From positions 1,285,501 through 1,349,500 of the forward strand of contig NZ_CP072648.1 in the NCBI RefSeq assembly GCF_018304825.1: a stretch of 64,000 bases of DNA, written 5' to 3'. The position numbers were made by a program, and so were the translations under genes. The DNA comes from Chloracidobacterium validum. Lineage in GTDB: Bacteria; Acidobacteriota; Blastocatellia; Chloracidobacteriales; Chloracidobacteriaceae. Of the stretch, positions 7,666 to 16,503 are shown one piece after another. The first letter of the stretch is position 1; each line of letters starts with the position of its first letter. A model generated the notes under the pieces. The model made no database searches and had not been told where the DNA came from. It saw only the letters and a list, made by a program, of their open reading frames with translations.

Positions 7666-9812
7666 TGTTGAAACAAAAAAACACTGCCTGGTTCTGTGTG
7701 AACGTGGCGGCTGCCTTGTTCTGGCTATGGAGCCTGGGGGCGCTGCCGGCGCGCGCCGAGGGGGCTGCCTTTTGGGAAGCCGCGCGGAAGGAAGACTACC
7801 TCAGTGGTCGCCTCGTTGGGTTATCTGTGTCTGATAATGGTATTTTGCGCGTCGTACCCACCCCGCAACTCCTGGGCGATACCCAACAGCCCTTTGCCCT
7901 CTGTAGCCTGCTGGTGGGCCAGGATGTCTATATCGGAACCGGTCACGACGGCAAACTGTTCAAGGTTGCCACAAACGGAACGATGACACTCGTGGCTGAC
8001 TTTGAAGAACTGGATGTCACCGCCCTGGCCACCGACGGAAAGGGTACGGTATTTGCCGCAACCTCGCCGGATGGAAAGATTTATCAACTCACCGGCGGCA
8101 GCGCACGGGTGGCTTACGACCCACCGGAAAAATATATCTGGGCGCTGGAGTGCTTGGCCGATGGAACGCTGGTGTACGCAACGGGGGCGAAAGCCGGCGT
8201 TTTTGCCCTTGTTCGCGGAGAGATGGCGGCGCGGGCGCTGTTTACCACCGATGAGTCAAACATCACCAGTCTCCTGGTGGCACAGGATGGCGCGATTTGG
8301 GCCGGCACCGATCCCGGAGGATTGGTCATCCGCATGGCGCCGGATAAAACGGTAACGGCCGTGTTTGACGCTCCATCGCGTGAGATTCGCCAACTTGCGC
8401 AACTGGCCGATGGCACGGTTCTCGCGCTCGGCATCGGCGATGGCAAACCGGCGGCAGCCACCAGTAGCCCGGTCACGTCGGCCGATGTGACCACCGGTGA
8501 CGGGGAAGGTGGCGCGAGTCCGCCGCTGCGCCCGGCCTCCGGGGGAACGACCCTGTATCGGCTTGGGAGCGATGGACGGCAGGCCCCCATCTGGACGACC
8601 GGCGATACGGCAACGGTGCTGGTGCGCTGGCAAGCTGGCGTTCTGGTTGGCTTGGGCAGTGGCGCGTCAGGTGGGCAAGGGCGGTTATTTTTCATCACGC
8701 CCGATGGTCAGGCCTCGCTCTTTGGGACGGTTGACGAGGAGCGCGTTGCGGCGGCCAGTGTTGGGGCGAATGACGCGCTGTATGTCGTGACGAGTGGGTT
8801 GGCCAAACTCTACCGCCTTGGCCCCGAAAATCAAAACGAAGGCGTGTTTACCTCGGCGGTGCAAGATGCTAAGGCACTGGTTGAAGCTTGGGGATACTGT
8901 TACCTTGAAAGCAAAGGAGATGTCGTCTTTCAGACACGAACCGGAAACACCCAGTCGCCAAGTTCGCTGTGGAGCGATTGGTCGGCGGAAACACCGTCGC
9001 CTGGGGGGATGATTCGGAGTCCCAAGGCTCGTTTTCTTCAGTGGCGAATACGGTTGAAGAAAGGGGCGGAAGTGACGGCCGTGCGCATTGCCTACTTGCC
9101 TAAAAACCTGCCGCCGGTGATTACGTCATTCAGCGTGCTGCCGGTGGGGGTTGCTTTGCAGGAAGCCGTCATGCCGCCGCCTGATCCAAGTCTGGTGACC
9201 TCTGGGCTGGACCCGCTCCAGTTCGGCATCATTGCCAACCAGCCTCCCCGCAAGGTTTTCCAGCGCGGCGCGCGAACGCTTCAGTGGCAGGCGGAAGACA
9301 AAAACGGCGACACCCTGACCTACCGGCTGGCCTATCGGCTGCGTGGGCAAACGAACTGGAAACCGTTGGCTGAAAAGCTACGCAATCCATTTTTTGTCAT
9401 TACACCCGAACTGCTGCCGGACGGAACCTATGAGTTTCAGCTAGAGGTCAGTGACAGCGCATCTAACCCCACGGCGTTGGCGCTAACATCCACACAGCTC
9501 CTTGGCCCGGTGATTATTAACAATCGCTTGCCAAAAATAACTTTCCTTCCTTCAGTTATTTCCGAAAAGGAATCGAAACTGAAAGTTGAGATTTTGGCGG
9601 CTGCCTTTCCGCTCAAATCGGTCGAGGTGGCCTTCAATGGCGGAGACTGGGAGCTTATCTATCCAGACGACTTGGTTTTAGACTCGGCTAGTGAAACTTT
9701 TACATTGACTTATCGGCAGCTTCTTCCGGGTGAGTATCTCGTGTCTATCCGGGTTTTGGACGCGGCCCTGCAAACGACGAGCGAAAAGTTTATCTTAGCC
9801 ATCAAACCGTAG
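7665..9812 (+). CDS. Secreted beta-propeller protein with C-terminal Ig/FN3-like domains
   Basis: The 715-residue product begins with a signal peptide (about 1-32, hydrophobic core FCVNVAAALFWLWSLG, cleavage near ARAEG). Residues about 60-410 repeat short strands with phrases like GTGHDGKLFKV, AATSPDGKIYQL and AGTDPGGLVIRM, which look like propeller blades. Residues about 490-715 resemble two immunoglobulin/FN3-like modules (DGTYEFQLEVSDSASNP; GEYLVSIRVLDAALQ). No catalytic motif is seen. The ATG overlaps the stop of the LpxL-like gene by one base, suggesting a shared envelope function. The 3' third (about 9500-9750) is visibly richer in AT. Confidence 0.75.
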   Translation: MLKQKNTAWFCVNVAAALFWLWSLGALPARAEGAAFWEAARKEDYLSGRLVGLSVSDNGILRVVPTPQLLGDTQQPFALCSLLVGQDVYIGTGHDGKLFKVATNGTMTLVADFEELDVTALATDGKGTVFAATSPDGKIYQLTGGSARVAYDPPEKYIWALECLADGTLVYATGAKAGVFALVRGEMAARALFTTDESNITSLLVAQDGAIWAGTDPGGLVIRMAPDKTVTAVFDAPSREIRQLAQLADGTVLALGIGDGKPAAATSSPVTSADVTTGDGEGGASPPLRPASGGTTLYRLGSDGRQAPIWTTGDTATVLVRWQAGVLVGLGSGASGGQGRLFFITPDGQASLFGTVDEERVAAASVGANDALYVVTSGLAKLYRLGPENQNEGVFTSAVQDAKALVEAWGYCYLESKGDVVFQTRTGNTQSPSSLWSDWSAETPSPGGMIRSPKARFLQWRIRLKKGAEVTAVRIAYLPKNLPPVITSFSVLPVGVALQEAVMPPPDPSLVTSGLDPLQFGIIANQPPRKVFQRGARTLQWQAEDKNGDTLTYRLAYRLRGQTNWKPLAEKLRNPFFVITPELLPDGTYEFQLEVSDSASNPTALALTSTQLLGPVIINNRLPKITFLPSVISEKESKLKVEILAAAFPLKSVEVAFNGGDWELIYPDDLVLDSASETFTLTYRQLLPGEYLVSIRVLDAALQTTSEKFILAIKP
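7829..7837 (+). repeat. GTCTGATAA motif, copy 1
   Basis: Exact 9-mer inside the propeller gene, followed by TGG. Confidence 0.6.
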
Positions 9813-9908
9813 AACGGGGGGCCGGTGAAGGTGAAAAGGCAGTACCGTTCCCAAATAGGTTCTCGTATGTCAGGCGCATCTGGGTCGTTTTCCGCACGGT
9901 GCGGGTTC

Positions 9909-10421
9909 TCAGGTTGGTCTCGAGGTGGAGCTTGATTCGGGTGATAGGGCATCTGGGAGTGTCGGCTGACTCAGAAACGCCCGCCAGGTGGCCAGGGCTT
10001 GACCGTAGTGCTGGGCCGCCAGCGCCAGCCGTTCGACGAGGAGTGTCCCGATGGTGGTTTGGCGGGGATTGGGGAGGTAGATGATTTTGGCGAGGTCGTC
10101 ATCCGTGAGGGCGGTTTCTAGTTTTGACGTGAGACTGATAACGTCACTGAGGTAGTCGCCCAAGCGGGTTGGGGTGGAGAGCGTTTCGCGCATGGTCCAT
10201 TCTGCCGGGTGGTCCCAGTAGTTGGATAAAATGCCGTTGACGACATATTCGATGCCGCCCGCCATGGCGATGAACCACTCCCCACCAGACCGGTTGTTGA
10301 AGTCGTGGTAGGGAAGCGGTGGTCGCCAATACAAAGCTGTTTCAGGAAGGTCGGCCAGGTAAGCTTGACCCTCGGTCAGGAGTTGCTTGTACTCTTGTGT
10401 CAGACTCCGTAGTATCGGCAT
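9909..10421 (-). CDS. DinB-family four-helix protein
   Basis: The product has 170 residues. The pattern of the DinB/YfiT-like fold is visible: an early helix (EYKQLLTEGQAYLADLPETALYWRP), a central region with WTMRETLSTPTRLGDYLSDVISLTSKLE, and the late LLVERLALAAQHYGQALATWRAFL, where a metal-ligand histidine is expected in this superfamily. Members are often metal-dependent thiol transferases or of unknown function. The start is supported by AAGGGAGA about 6 bases upstream. It is divergent from recN and convergent with the propeller gene. Confidence 0.7.
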   Translation of the reverse strand: MPILRSLTQEYKQLLTEGQAYLADLPETALYWRPPLPYHDFNNRSGGEWFIAMAGGIEYVVNGILSNYWDHPAEWTMRETLSTPTRLGDYLSDVISLTSKLETALTDDDLAKIIYLPNPRQTTIGTLLVERLALAAQHYGQALATWRAFLSQPTLPDALSPESSSTSRPT

Positions 10422-10565
10422 GGGTATCTCCCTTGGGTTCGTGGTGGCTACCGAACCAGGCGGCTCACCCTAAGCTGCGAAACGGACCGGTGACGTTGGG
10501 CGCCGGCGCAGCGAATCGCCCGTTCGTGATTTGCCGTTGATTGGTTTTGCTCTTGGCGCTGGCGC

Positions 10566-12263
10566 ATGCTCAGGCTACTCAACATCGAAAACATTGCTGT
10601 CGTGCATCGGCAACGGGTGGCGTTTGACGCTGGATTGACTATCGTAACCGGCGAGACCGGGGCCGGGAAGTCACTTGTGGTGGATGCTTTGGCGCTGGCG
10701 GTCGGGGGGCGCGCGACGGCCGACATCATTCGCGCCGGTGAGTCACGGGCTGTGGTCGAGGCGTTGTTTGATTGCCCTGCGCACCCAGCGGTGGCGCGCA
10801 TCCTGTCGGAAGCCGACATCGAGGCCGGGGACGAGTTGCTGATTCGGCGGGAGGTTGCCGCGAGCGGCAAGGGACGCCTTTTCATCAACGATCAGCTTTG
10901 CTCGGTGGCGACTGTCCGGGCGCTGCGTCCATACTTGGTGGACATTCACGGGCAAGGGGATCAGCAGACACTGATGTTTCCATCGGCGCATGCTGGTGTG
11001 CTCGATGCATTTGGTCAGCATGTGGCGCTGTCCGACGCCACGGCCACAGCGTTTTCGGCTTGGCAAACCGCACGGCGCGACCTCGACCAGCTCAAGCGGG
11101 ACGAGGCAAGTCGGTTACAGCGACTGGACATGCTCAATTTTCAGCGCGCCGACATTGAACGAGTCGCCCCGCAGGCTGGTGAGGATGAGGACTTGCGGCG
11201 TGAACGGATGCGGCTGTCCAATGCGGAACGGTTGTTGGCGCTGGCGGCGGGCAGTTATGACTTGCTTTATGAGCGCGAGGCGTCAGCGCTGGACTTGGTG
11301 GCGCAGGCGCTACGGCGGGTTGAGGATTTAGCGGCCGATGACCCGGCGCTGGCCGATACTGTAGCTACCTTGGAAGCTGCGCGGTACGGGATTGAGGAAG
11401 CCGCCTTTGCGCTGCGCGATTACGCCGATGCGCTGGTCGTTTCACCAGAGCGGCTTCGTGAAGTCGAAGCGCGCCTGGATGCTCTCGACCAGCTCAAGCG
11501 CAAGTATGGCGGGACGCTCGCTCAGGTTCTGGCCACGTTCGACCAAATTCAGCATGAACTGGCGAATATCGAAAACTACGACGCGGACGTGCGCCGCCTG
11601 ACTGCGGCGGTCGAGGCTGCCGCACAAGCGTATCAGCGTTCGGCGCTCGCGCTTCGGTCGGCGCGACAAGCTGCGGCGCGGCGCTTTGAAGCGGCGCTCG
11701 AACAGGAACTCCATGCGTTAGCCCTACCACAGGCGCGGTTGGTGGTAGCGTTTGACGAGCGCCACGTAGATGCCCCTGAGACTTGGGAAGCATCCGGGCT
11801 GGAAGCGGTGGAGTTTTTGTTTACCTCGAACCCTGGCGAGCCACCCCGCCCGCTATCCAAGGTTGCCTCTGGCGGCGAGTTGGCGCGGATGATGCTCGGT
11901 GTAAAATCTATCCTTGCGCCAACGGATATTCCGCGTACGATGGTGTTTGACGAAGTGGACGTTGGCATTAGTGGGCGGGTTGCGGAGGCAGTCGGTGTCA
12001 GGTTGCGGCGATTGGCCGAGCGGCAGCAAGTGTTATGTATTACGCATCAGGCCCAGGTGGCGCGTTTTGCCACGACGCATCTGCGGGTCGAGAAAAGCAT
12101 CGTGGACGGACGGACACGCGCGGAGATTACGTTATTGGATGCCAGGGAGCGGGTTGAGGAGTTGGCGCGAATTATTGGCGGGGCTGTGGTCACCGATTCA
12201 GCCCGCCGCGCTGCGCGTGACCTATTGGCGTCAGAAGGCGCTGTCGGCGCGCCGACAACATAG
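10566..12263 (+). CDS. recN: DNA repair protein RecN
   Basis: This SMC-like ATPase of 565 residues acts in double-strand-break repair. The Walker A box GETGAGKS is at 29-36, the ABC signature SGGELARM at 435-442, and the Walker B region MVFDEVDVGISG at about 459-470, followed by the RecN-typical ITHQAQVARFA. The middle is a long Ala/Glu/Arg-rich coiled coil interrupted in the usual place. The length matches the family (about 550). The extreme C-terminus (VGAPTT) is encoded by a 16-bp palindrome that recurs in two other genes here. Confidence 0.97.
   Translation: MLRLLNIENIAVVHRQRVAFDAGLTIVTGETGAGKSLVVDALALAVGGRATADIIRAGESRAVVEALFDCPAHPAVARILSEADIEAGDELLIRREVAASGKGRLFINDQLCSVATVRALRPYLVDIHGQGDQQTLMFPSAHAGVLDAFGQHVALSDATATAFSAWQTARRDLDQLKRDEASRLQRLDMLNFQRADIERVAPQAGEDEDLRRERMRLSNAERLLALAAGSYDLLYEREASALDLVAQALRRVEDLAADDPALADTVATLEAARYGIEEAAFALRDYADALVVSPERLREVEARLDALDQLKRKYGGTLAQVLATFDQIQHELANIENYDADVRRLTAAVEAAAQAYQRSALALRSARQAAARRFEAALEQELHALALPQARLVVAFDERHVDAPETWEASGLEAVEFLFTSNPGEPPRPLSKVASGGELARMMLGVKSILAPTDIPRTMVFDEVDVGISGRVAEAVGVRLRRLAERQQVLCITHQAQVARFATTHLRVEKSIVDGRTRAEITLLDARERVEELARIIGGAVVTDSARRAARDLLASEGAVGAPTT
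12242..12257. repeat. VGAPT palindrome, copy 1 (in recN)
   Basis: A perfect 16-bp palindrome TGTCGGCGCGCCGACA containing an AscI-type GGCGCGCC core. It encodes V-G-A-P-T at the last codons of recN. Confidence 0.85.
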
Positions 12264-12365
12264 GTTAATCTTTGATTTCAAAGGTTTTGTATTGTTTAAG
12301 TGGGCTGCTTTTCGATGCATCCGCGATCTGGTTTAGATTAAGACTTTATGGGGAGGGTCGGTCCT

Positions 12366-12860
12366 ATGGAGCGTGAAATGAAAATCCGGGGGTTGATGAT
12401 TGATCCAGCCGCGAATACCCCGATTGTCGTGCTCAAGGAGGTGGACGGCGATCAGTTGCTTCCGATTTGGGTTGGACCCTTTGAAGCCAACGCGATTGCC
12501 TTTGAAATTGAGAAGATGGCGCCGCCGCGTCCTATGACGCATGACTTGCTACGCAACCTGATTCTCCAGATGGACGGCCGGGTGCGGCGGGTGGTTGTGA
12601 CCGAGCTGCGCAACAACACGTTCTTTGCTGTGATTGAGCTTGAAATCGCTGGCAAGATGATCTTTCTTGATGCGCGTCCGAGCGATGCCATTGCGCTGGC
12701 GCTTCGGGTTGACGCCCCGATCTTTGTTCACGAGTCGGTTCTGGAAAGCTCAACCTCCGTGCTGGTCGAGCGTTCGGATGGTGAATCGGTTGAGAAAACG
12801 GACGACCTCGAATTTGACTGGCCCGACGAAATTGACGAATCCGACATTGGCCGCAGCTAG
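12366..12860 (+). CDS. Bifunctional nuclease (BFN/DUF151) family protein
   Basis: The 164-residue product has the DUF151 core: LPIWVGPFEANAIAFEIEK near the N-terminus, RPMTHDLLRNLI, then ARPSDAIALALRVDAPIFVHESVL, the hallmark of the family. The C-terminal 30 residues are acidic (DDLEFDWPDEIDESD). Family members have been reported as nucleases in plants and bacteria, but here the function is inferred by family only. The start at 12366 is supported by GGGAGGG about 8 bases upstream; an in-frame ATG at 12348 lies inside that ribosome site. Confidence 0.85.
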   Translation: MEREMKIRGLMIDPAANTPIVVLKEVDGDQLLPIWVGPFEANAIAFEIEKMAPPRPMTHDLLRNLILQMDGRVRRVVVTELRNNTFFAVIELEIAGKMIFLDARPSDAIALALRVDAPIFVHESVLESSTSVLVERSDGESVEKTDDLEFDWPDEIDESDIGRS

Positions 12861-12953
12861 GGCGTGACCCCCGGTTGGGCGAGCTGGGGACGCTCGCGCT
12901 ACGTTTCGGCTGCTGTCAACTTAGCCGCCAGGGACTTTTGAGCAAGGGGAGCC

Positions 12954-13754
12954 ATGGGTACGGGAAACGGACATCACCCGCGACGATTGGATACTTGTCT
13001 GGTTATTGCCGTCGCCAATCAAAAAGGGGGCGTTGGAAAGACGACAACTTCCATCAACCTGGCGGCTGGGCTGGCGATTCGTGGGCGGCGAACGCTCCTA
13101 CTGGACCTCGACCCACAGGCGAATAGCACGCTTTCTTACCTGCCTTATGAGTCGGCTGGGCTGTCTGCCTATGACGTTCTCACGGATGTCAAGCTTGACC
13201 CATTGAGCGTGGTGCAGCCCAGCCCCGTGCCAGGTCTGGACCTGCTCCCGGCGCGGATCAGTCTGGCAAAGCTCGAATCCCGATTGGTGGGCGAGTTTGA
13301 CGCCCCGTATCGCCTCAAGGATCGGCTTGAGCCACTGCGGAAAACCTATGATGCCATCATCATTGACACGCCCCCCACCCTAGGGCTGATCACGGTCAAT
13401 GCATTAGTGGCTGCTTCGCACGTGCTCATCCCGATCCAGTCATCGTACTTTGCCATGGAAGGGACGGACGACCTGCTGGAGACGATTGACAAGGTCAAGG
13501 CGCGCCCGAATCCGAACTTGCAGGTGCTGGGCGTTGTCATTACGCTTCATGACAAGCGGACGGCGCTGGCCCGGGATATTTATCGGCAGATATACGAAGT
13601 GTTTGGCGACAAGGTATTTGAAACCGTGATTTCCAAATCGGTGCGGCTCGAGGAAAGCCCGGCGTACCGTGAGTCCATTTTTACGTTCGCGCCCCAGTCG
13701 AGTGGCGCGGTTGAGTACGCCAAGCTCTGTGAGGAGGTATTGCGTCGTGTCTAA
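12954..13754 (+). CDS. parA: Chromosome partitioning ATPase ParA/Soj
   Basis: The product has 266 residues with the deviant Walker A motif KGGVGKTT at 24-31, the switch region DLDPQANST, and [19 protein letters not shown], all typical of chromosomal ParA. It moves ParB-parS complexes through nucleoid-bound ATP cycling. The first 15 residues are a short non-conserved lead. AAGGGGA precedes the ATG. The gene overlaps parB by 8 bases. Confidence 0.95.
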   Translation: MGTGNGHHPRRLDTCLVIAVANQKGGVGKTTTSINLAAGLAIRGRRTLLLDLDPQANSTLSYLPYESAGLSAYDVLTDVKLDPLSVVQPSPVPGLDLLPARISLAKLESRLVGEFDAPYRLKDRLEPLRKTYDAIIIDTPPTLGLITVNALVAASHVLIPIQSSYFAMEGTDDLLETIDKVKARPNPNLQVLGVVITLHDKRTALARDIYRQIYEVFGDKVFETVISKSVRLEESPAYRESIFTFAPQSSGAVEYAKLCEEVLRRV

Positions 13755-14598
13755 GCGGGGATTGCCGGCTACGGTGCGCATGCGCCATGAGTCTCATTAC
13801 GTCGAAGACCTGTGGACGCGCACGGGCGCACCCATTGGGCGCATGATTCCAATTGACCGACTTGAGCCGAATCCGGCGCAGCCGCGCATCGAGTTTGGCG
13901 ACTTGGAAGAGTTGACCAACTCCATCCGGGAAAAGGGCGTTCTGGAACCGTTGCTGGTGCGTCCGGCTGAGGTTGGCGGGCGGTTTATGATTATTTCCGG
14001 TGAGCGCCGGTATCGAGCCAGCTTGCTGGCCGGGTTGCGCGAGCTGCCCTGCATCGAGATGGATGTTGATGACCGGGCCGTGGCCGAGATTGCCCTGATC
14101 GAGAACCTTCAGCGCAAGGACCTCACGCCCTTTGAGGAGGCCGAGGGGCTGACGGCGCTGGCCGAGCGGTTCAGCTACACGCACGAGGAAATGGCGCGCA
14201 AGCTTGGCAAGTCGCGGTCCAGCATTACGGAGTCACTGACGATTGGGAGCCTGTCGCCCGAAATCCGGGAGTTGTGTCGGCAGGCTGGCATTACCTCGAA
14301 GTCCACGCTTCTGCAGATCGTGCGCCGTCCATCGGATGAAGAGCGGCGGGCGTTGATTGCCCGCATTCGCCAGCTTGGACTCACGCGCGATGCCGTGCGC
14401 CAAACCACGAAGTCGGGCAAGCGAGCCGCGCCCTTCAAGTTTCGTTTTCAGGAGCCGTCACGCACGTTCACGCTCGACTTGAAGTTTCGCAAGTCAGACG
14501 TTGACAAGTCACAAGTGGTGGCGGCGCTCAAGCGCGTCGTCGCTGAGTTGGAGCAAGAACTGGCAACGGAGCGTCCCGACGCTTCGAGCGGGAGTTAG
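13747..14598 (+). CDS. parB: Chromosome partitioning protein ParB
   Basis: The GTG start at 13747 was chosen because GAGGAGG sits 9 bases upstream and the product then begins MSKRGLP, as usual for ParB. At 283 residues it has the CTP-binding/nuclease-like domain (GERRYRA 85-91, [14 protein letters not shown] 119-132), a helix-turn-helix at about 146-166 ([18 protein letters not shown]), and a C-terminal dimerisation region. It binds parS sites and spreads as a clamp. No convincing parS site was found within the window. Confidence 0.95.
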   Translation: MSKRGLPATVRMRHESHYVEDLWTRTGAPIGRMIPIDRLEPNPAQPRIEFGDLEELTNSIREKGVLEPLLVRPAEVGGRFMIISGERRYRASLLAGLRELPCIEMDVDDRAVAEIALIENLQRKDLTPFEEAEGLTALAERFSYTHEEMARKLGKSRSSITESLTIGSLSPEIRELCRQAGITSKSTLLQIVRRPSDEERRALIARIRQLGLTRDAVRQTTKSGKRAAPFKFRFQEPSRTFTLDLKFRKSDVDKSQVVAALKRVVAELEQELATERPDASSGS

Positions 14599-14616
14599 CG
14601 CGCTCCCTGCCCGTGG

Positions 14617-15174
14617 CTACTTCGCCCGTTTGGCGCGCGCTTGAAGCGCTTTGCGTTGTTGGCGGGCCAGCCAGCGGGCAAAGCGATCGAGGTAGGGGAG
14701 CAGCGGGCGCATCAGCCGCATGCGAAAGCTGTTGTCCTGTTCGCGGAGCGCTTCCAATCCCTTGCGGATGTATTCCCGGATGGCCGGCTCATATTCAGTT
14801 TTTTTCCGGCCGTGGGAAAAATTGAGGTGGTAGTGTTGCCCCATCAGGGCGAGAAGCGTATGGGTCAGGTTGACCCGCAGGGTGCGCCGGGCAACAAAGC
14901 GTTGCCACCAGCCCTTTTGATCCGTGAGAGGGCCGAGCGCGATTTCAAACCAGGCCCCGGAAACTGGTGTTTTGGGGTGGTAAAGCAACGGTAGCTTGTC
15001 GCGCTTATCAGCCGGCACGTTGCGGTCGAGGATGCGATCCACGAAGACGACGCGAGTAACCCCGGCGGTGTGGTTGCGGGGCAGGGCCGCAAAGGTGGTT
15101 TGGACAAGCTCTTCCAGGTTGAGTTTCGTTTTGTAGGTTGCGCGATTCTCGACTTTGATCATGGTCAGGTGCAT
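14617..15174 (-). CDS. Conserved-looking hypothetical protein, 185 residues
   Basis: No family was recognised. The N-terminal half alternates strands and loops (VTRVVFVDRILDRNVPADKRDKLPLLYHP), and the second half is helical and increasingly basic (YLDRFARWLARQQRKALQARAKRAK). A His-rich stretch GQHYHLNFSHGRKK is seen near residues 112-125. There are no membrane segments. The start could be 15174 or the ATG at 15162. The gene converges on parB with an 18-base gap, and is divergent from xerD. Confidence 0.65.
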   Translation of the reverse strand: MHLTMIKVENRATYKTKLNLEELVQTTFAALPRNHTAGVTRVVFVDRILDRNVPADKRDKLPLLYHPKTPVSGAWFEIALGPLTDQKGWWQRFVARRTLRVNLTHTLLALMGQHYHLNFSHGRKKTEYEPAIREYIRKGLEALREQDNSFRMRLMRPLLPYLDRFARWLARQQRKALQARAKRAK

Positions 15175-15334
15175 CTGATAACGATTAACTAGGCAGGGCT
15201 ACCGGTGGCAAGCGTCGGTGGAAGCCGTCGCCAGAGGTGAGGTATCCGTTGACCGCCTCATCTGATGACTGCCACGGCTAAACCAATTAAACCGCAACTA
15301 TCGAGGAAGGGGCAACTCATCCAAGGGACGGCGT

Positions 15335-16216
15335 ATGGCACGGGATATCGTCAAGGAATTTTTGTCTTACTTACGGGTTGAGCGCGGGCTGTCGGCGAAC
15401 ACGCTTGACGCTTATGGGCGCGACCTGGCCAAGCTCGCGCGCTTTGCCACCGAGCAGCAGAAAGAGGTACTGACACTGGAGCGGAAGGATGTGGCCGCCT
15501 TTGTCGAGTCGCTGTTCAAAGCCGGGCTTGACGCCCGTTCAGTCGAACGGGCGCTCGTCGTGGTGCGGAACTTTTACAAGTTTTTGGTGCTAGATGGTCA
15601 TCGCAAGACAGACCCGACGGTGGCGCTCGCGCAGCCAAAGAGTTGGCAAACCCTGCCGAAATTTCTCACGCCAGAAGAAATCGAGAAGCTCTTTCAACAG
15701 GCTGACATTACGACTGAAACCGGCGCGCGCGACCGGGCAATACTGGAGCTGCTGTACGCCACGGGTCTGCGAGTCTCTGAACTGTGCAGCTTGAAGATCG
15801 GCGACGTGAACCGGGATGTCGGTTACTTGACCTGCTTGGGAAAGGGCAGCAAGGAGCGCCAAGTCCCGATTGGACGCTCTGCCTTGGCGGCGCTCACCCG
15901 CTATTTGCAGTTCCGCGCCGCGCGGCAAACCGACCGTGACAACCTCTATCTATTTGTCACGTCGCGCGGCAAACCGCTCACGCGCCAGCTTTGCTGGAAA
16001 ATGGTTTCTGAATACGGGCAACAGGCCGGGCTGGGAGCGATCACGCCACACATGATCCGACACACCTTTGCGACACACCTCCTGGAGCGTGGCGCGGACC
16101 TGCGTTCCGTGCAGATGTTGCTTGGGCATGCCGACCTAGCCACGACCCAAATCTACACCCATGTCACATCGGAGCGTCTCCGAGAGACCTACCGAAAGTT
16201 TCACCCACGCCACTGA
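15335..16216 (+). CDS. xerD: Tyrosine recombinase XerD/XerC
   Basis: A 293-residue site-specific recombinase with an N-terminal SAM-like core-binding domain (1-95) and the catalytic domain. R146 (TGLRVSEL), K170 (GKGSKER), H239 and R242 (HMIRHTFATHL), H265 (LLGHAD) and the nucleophile Y274 (TTQIYTHV) are all present. The size and the absence of phage or integron neighbours point to the housekeeping Xer enzyme that resolves chromosome dimers with FtsK. Whether it is XerC or XerD cannot be settled here. AAGGGA lies upstream of the ATG. Confidence 0.9.
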   Translation: MARDIVKEFLSYLRVERGLSANTLDAYGRDLAKLARFATEQQKEVLTLERKDVAAFVESLFKAGLDARSVERALVVVRNFYKFLVLDGHRKTDPTVALAQPKSWQTLPKFLTPEEIEKLFQQADITTETGARDRAILELLYATGLRVSELCSLKIGDVNRDVGYLTCLGKGSKERQVPIGRSALAALTRYLQFRAARQTDRDNLYLFVTSRGKPLTRQLCWKMVSEYGQQAGLGAITPHMIRHTFATHLLERGADLRSVQMLLGHADLATTQIYTHVTSERLRETYRKFHPRH

Positions 16217-16293
16217 GCCAAGCGATGCCCACAGGCTTGCCGACCCTGGCGTATGAAAGGGCATAACTGGCTGGGTTCGGACTGACTAGGTGG

Positions 16294-16404
16294 CTATTGT
16301 CCCCGTGAAAGCAGGTGCGACACATAGGCGATGCCAAAGAGCGCGCCGACGGTGAGGATAAAAAAGCCAAGGACGGAGAGAATTTGACCAAAGACGTTCC
16401 ACAT
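16294..16404 (-). CDS. 36-residue single-pass membrane peptide
   Basis: A short frame starts at ATG 16404 with GAGG 6 bases upstream and ends at TAG 16294. It encodes MWNVFGQILSVLG, then FFILTVGALFGIAYV, then SHLLSRGQ: one transmembrane helix with a small basic tail. The good ribosome site and clean hydrophobic profile favour a real small gene. It lies between convergent xerD and the divergent nucleotidyltransferase gene. The function is unknown. Confidence 0.6.
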   Translation of the reverse strand: MWNVFGQILSVLGFFILTVGALFGIAYVSHLLSRGQ

Positions 16405-16503
16405 AGCGGGCCTCGTCTCACATCTGGTGATTCGGTGGACGCATTCCCAATGTACTTTGTTTCTGGGCGCGTCACAATTTGATTCTTACCAAGGAAGAAG
16501 CCG

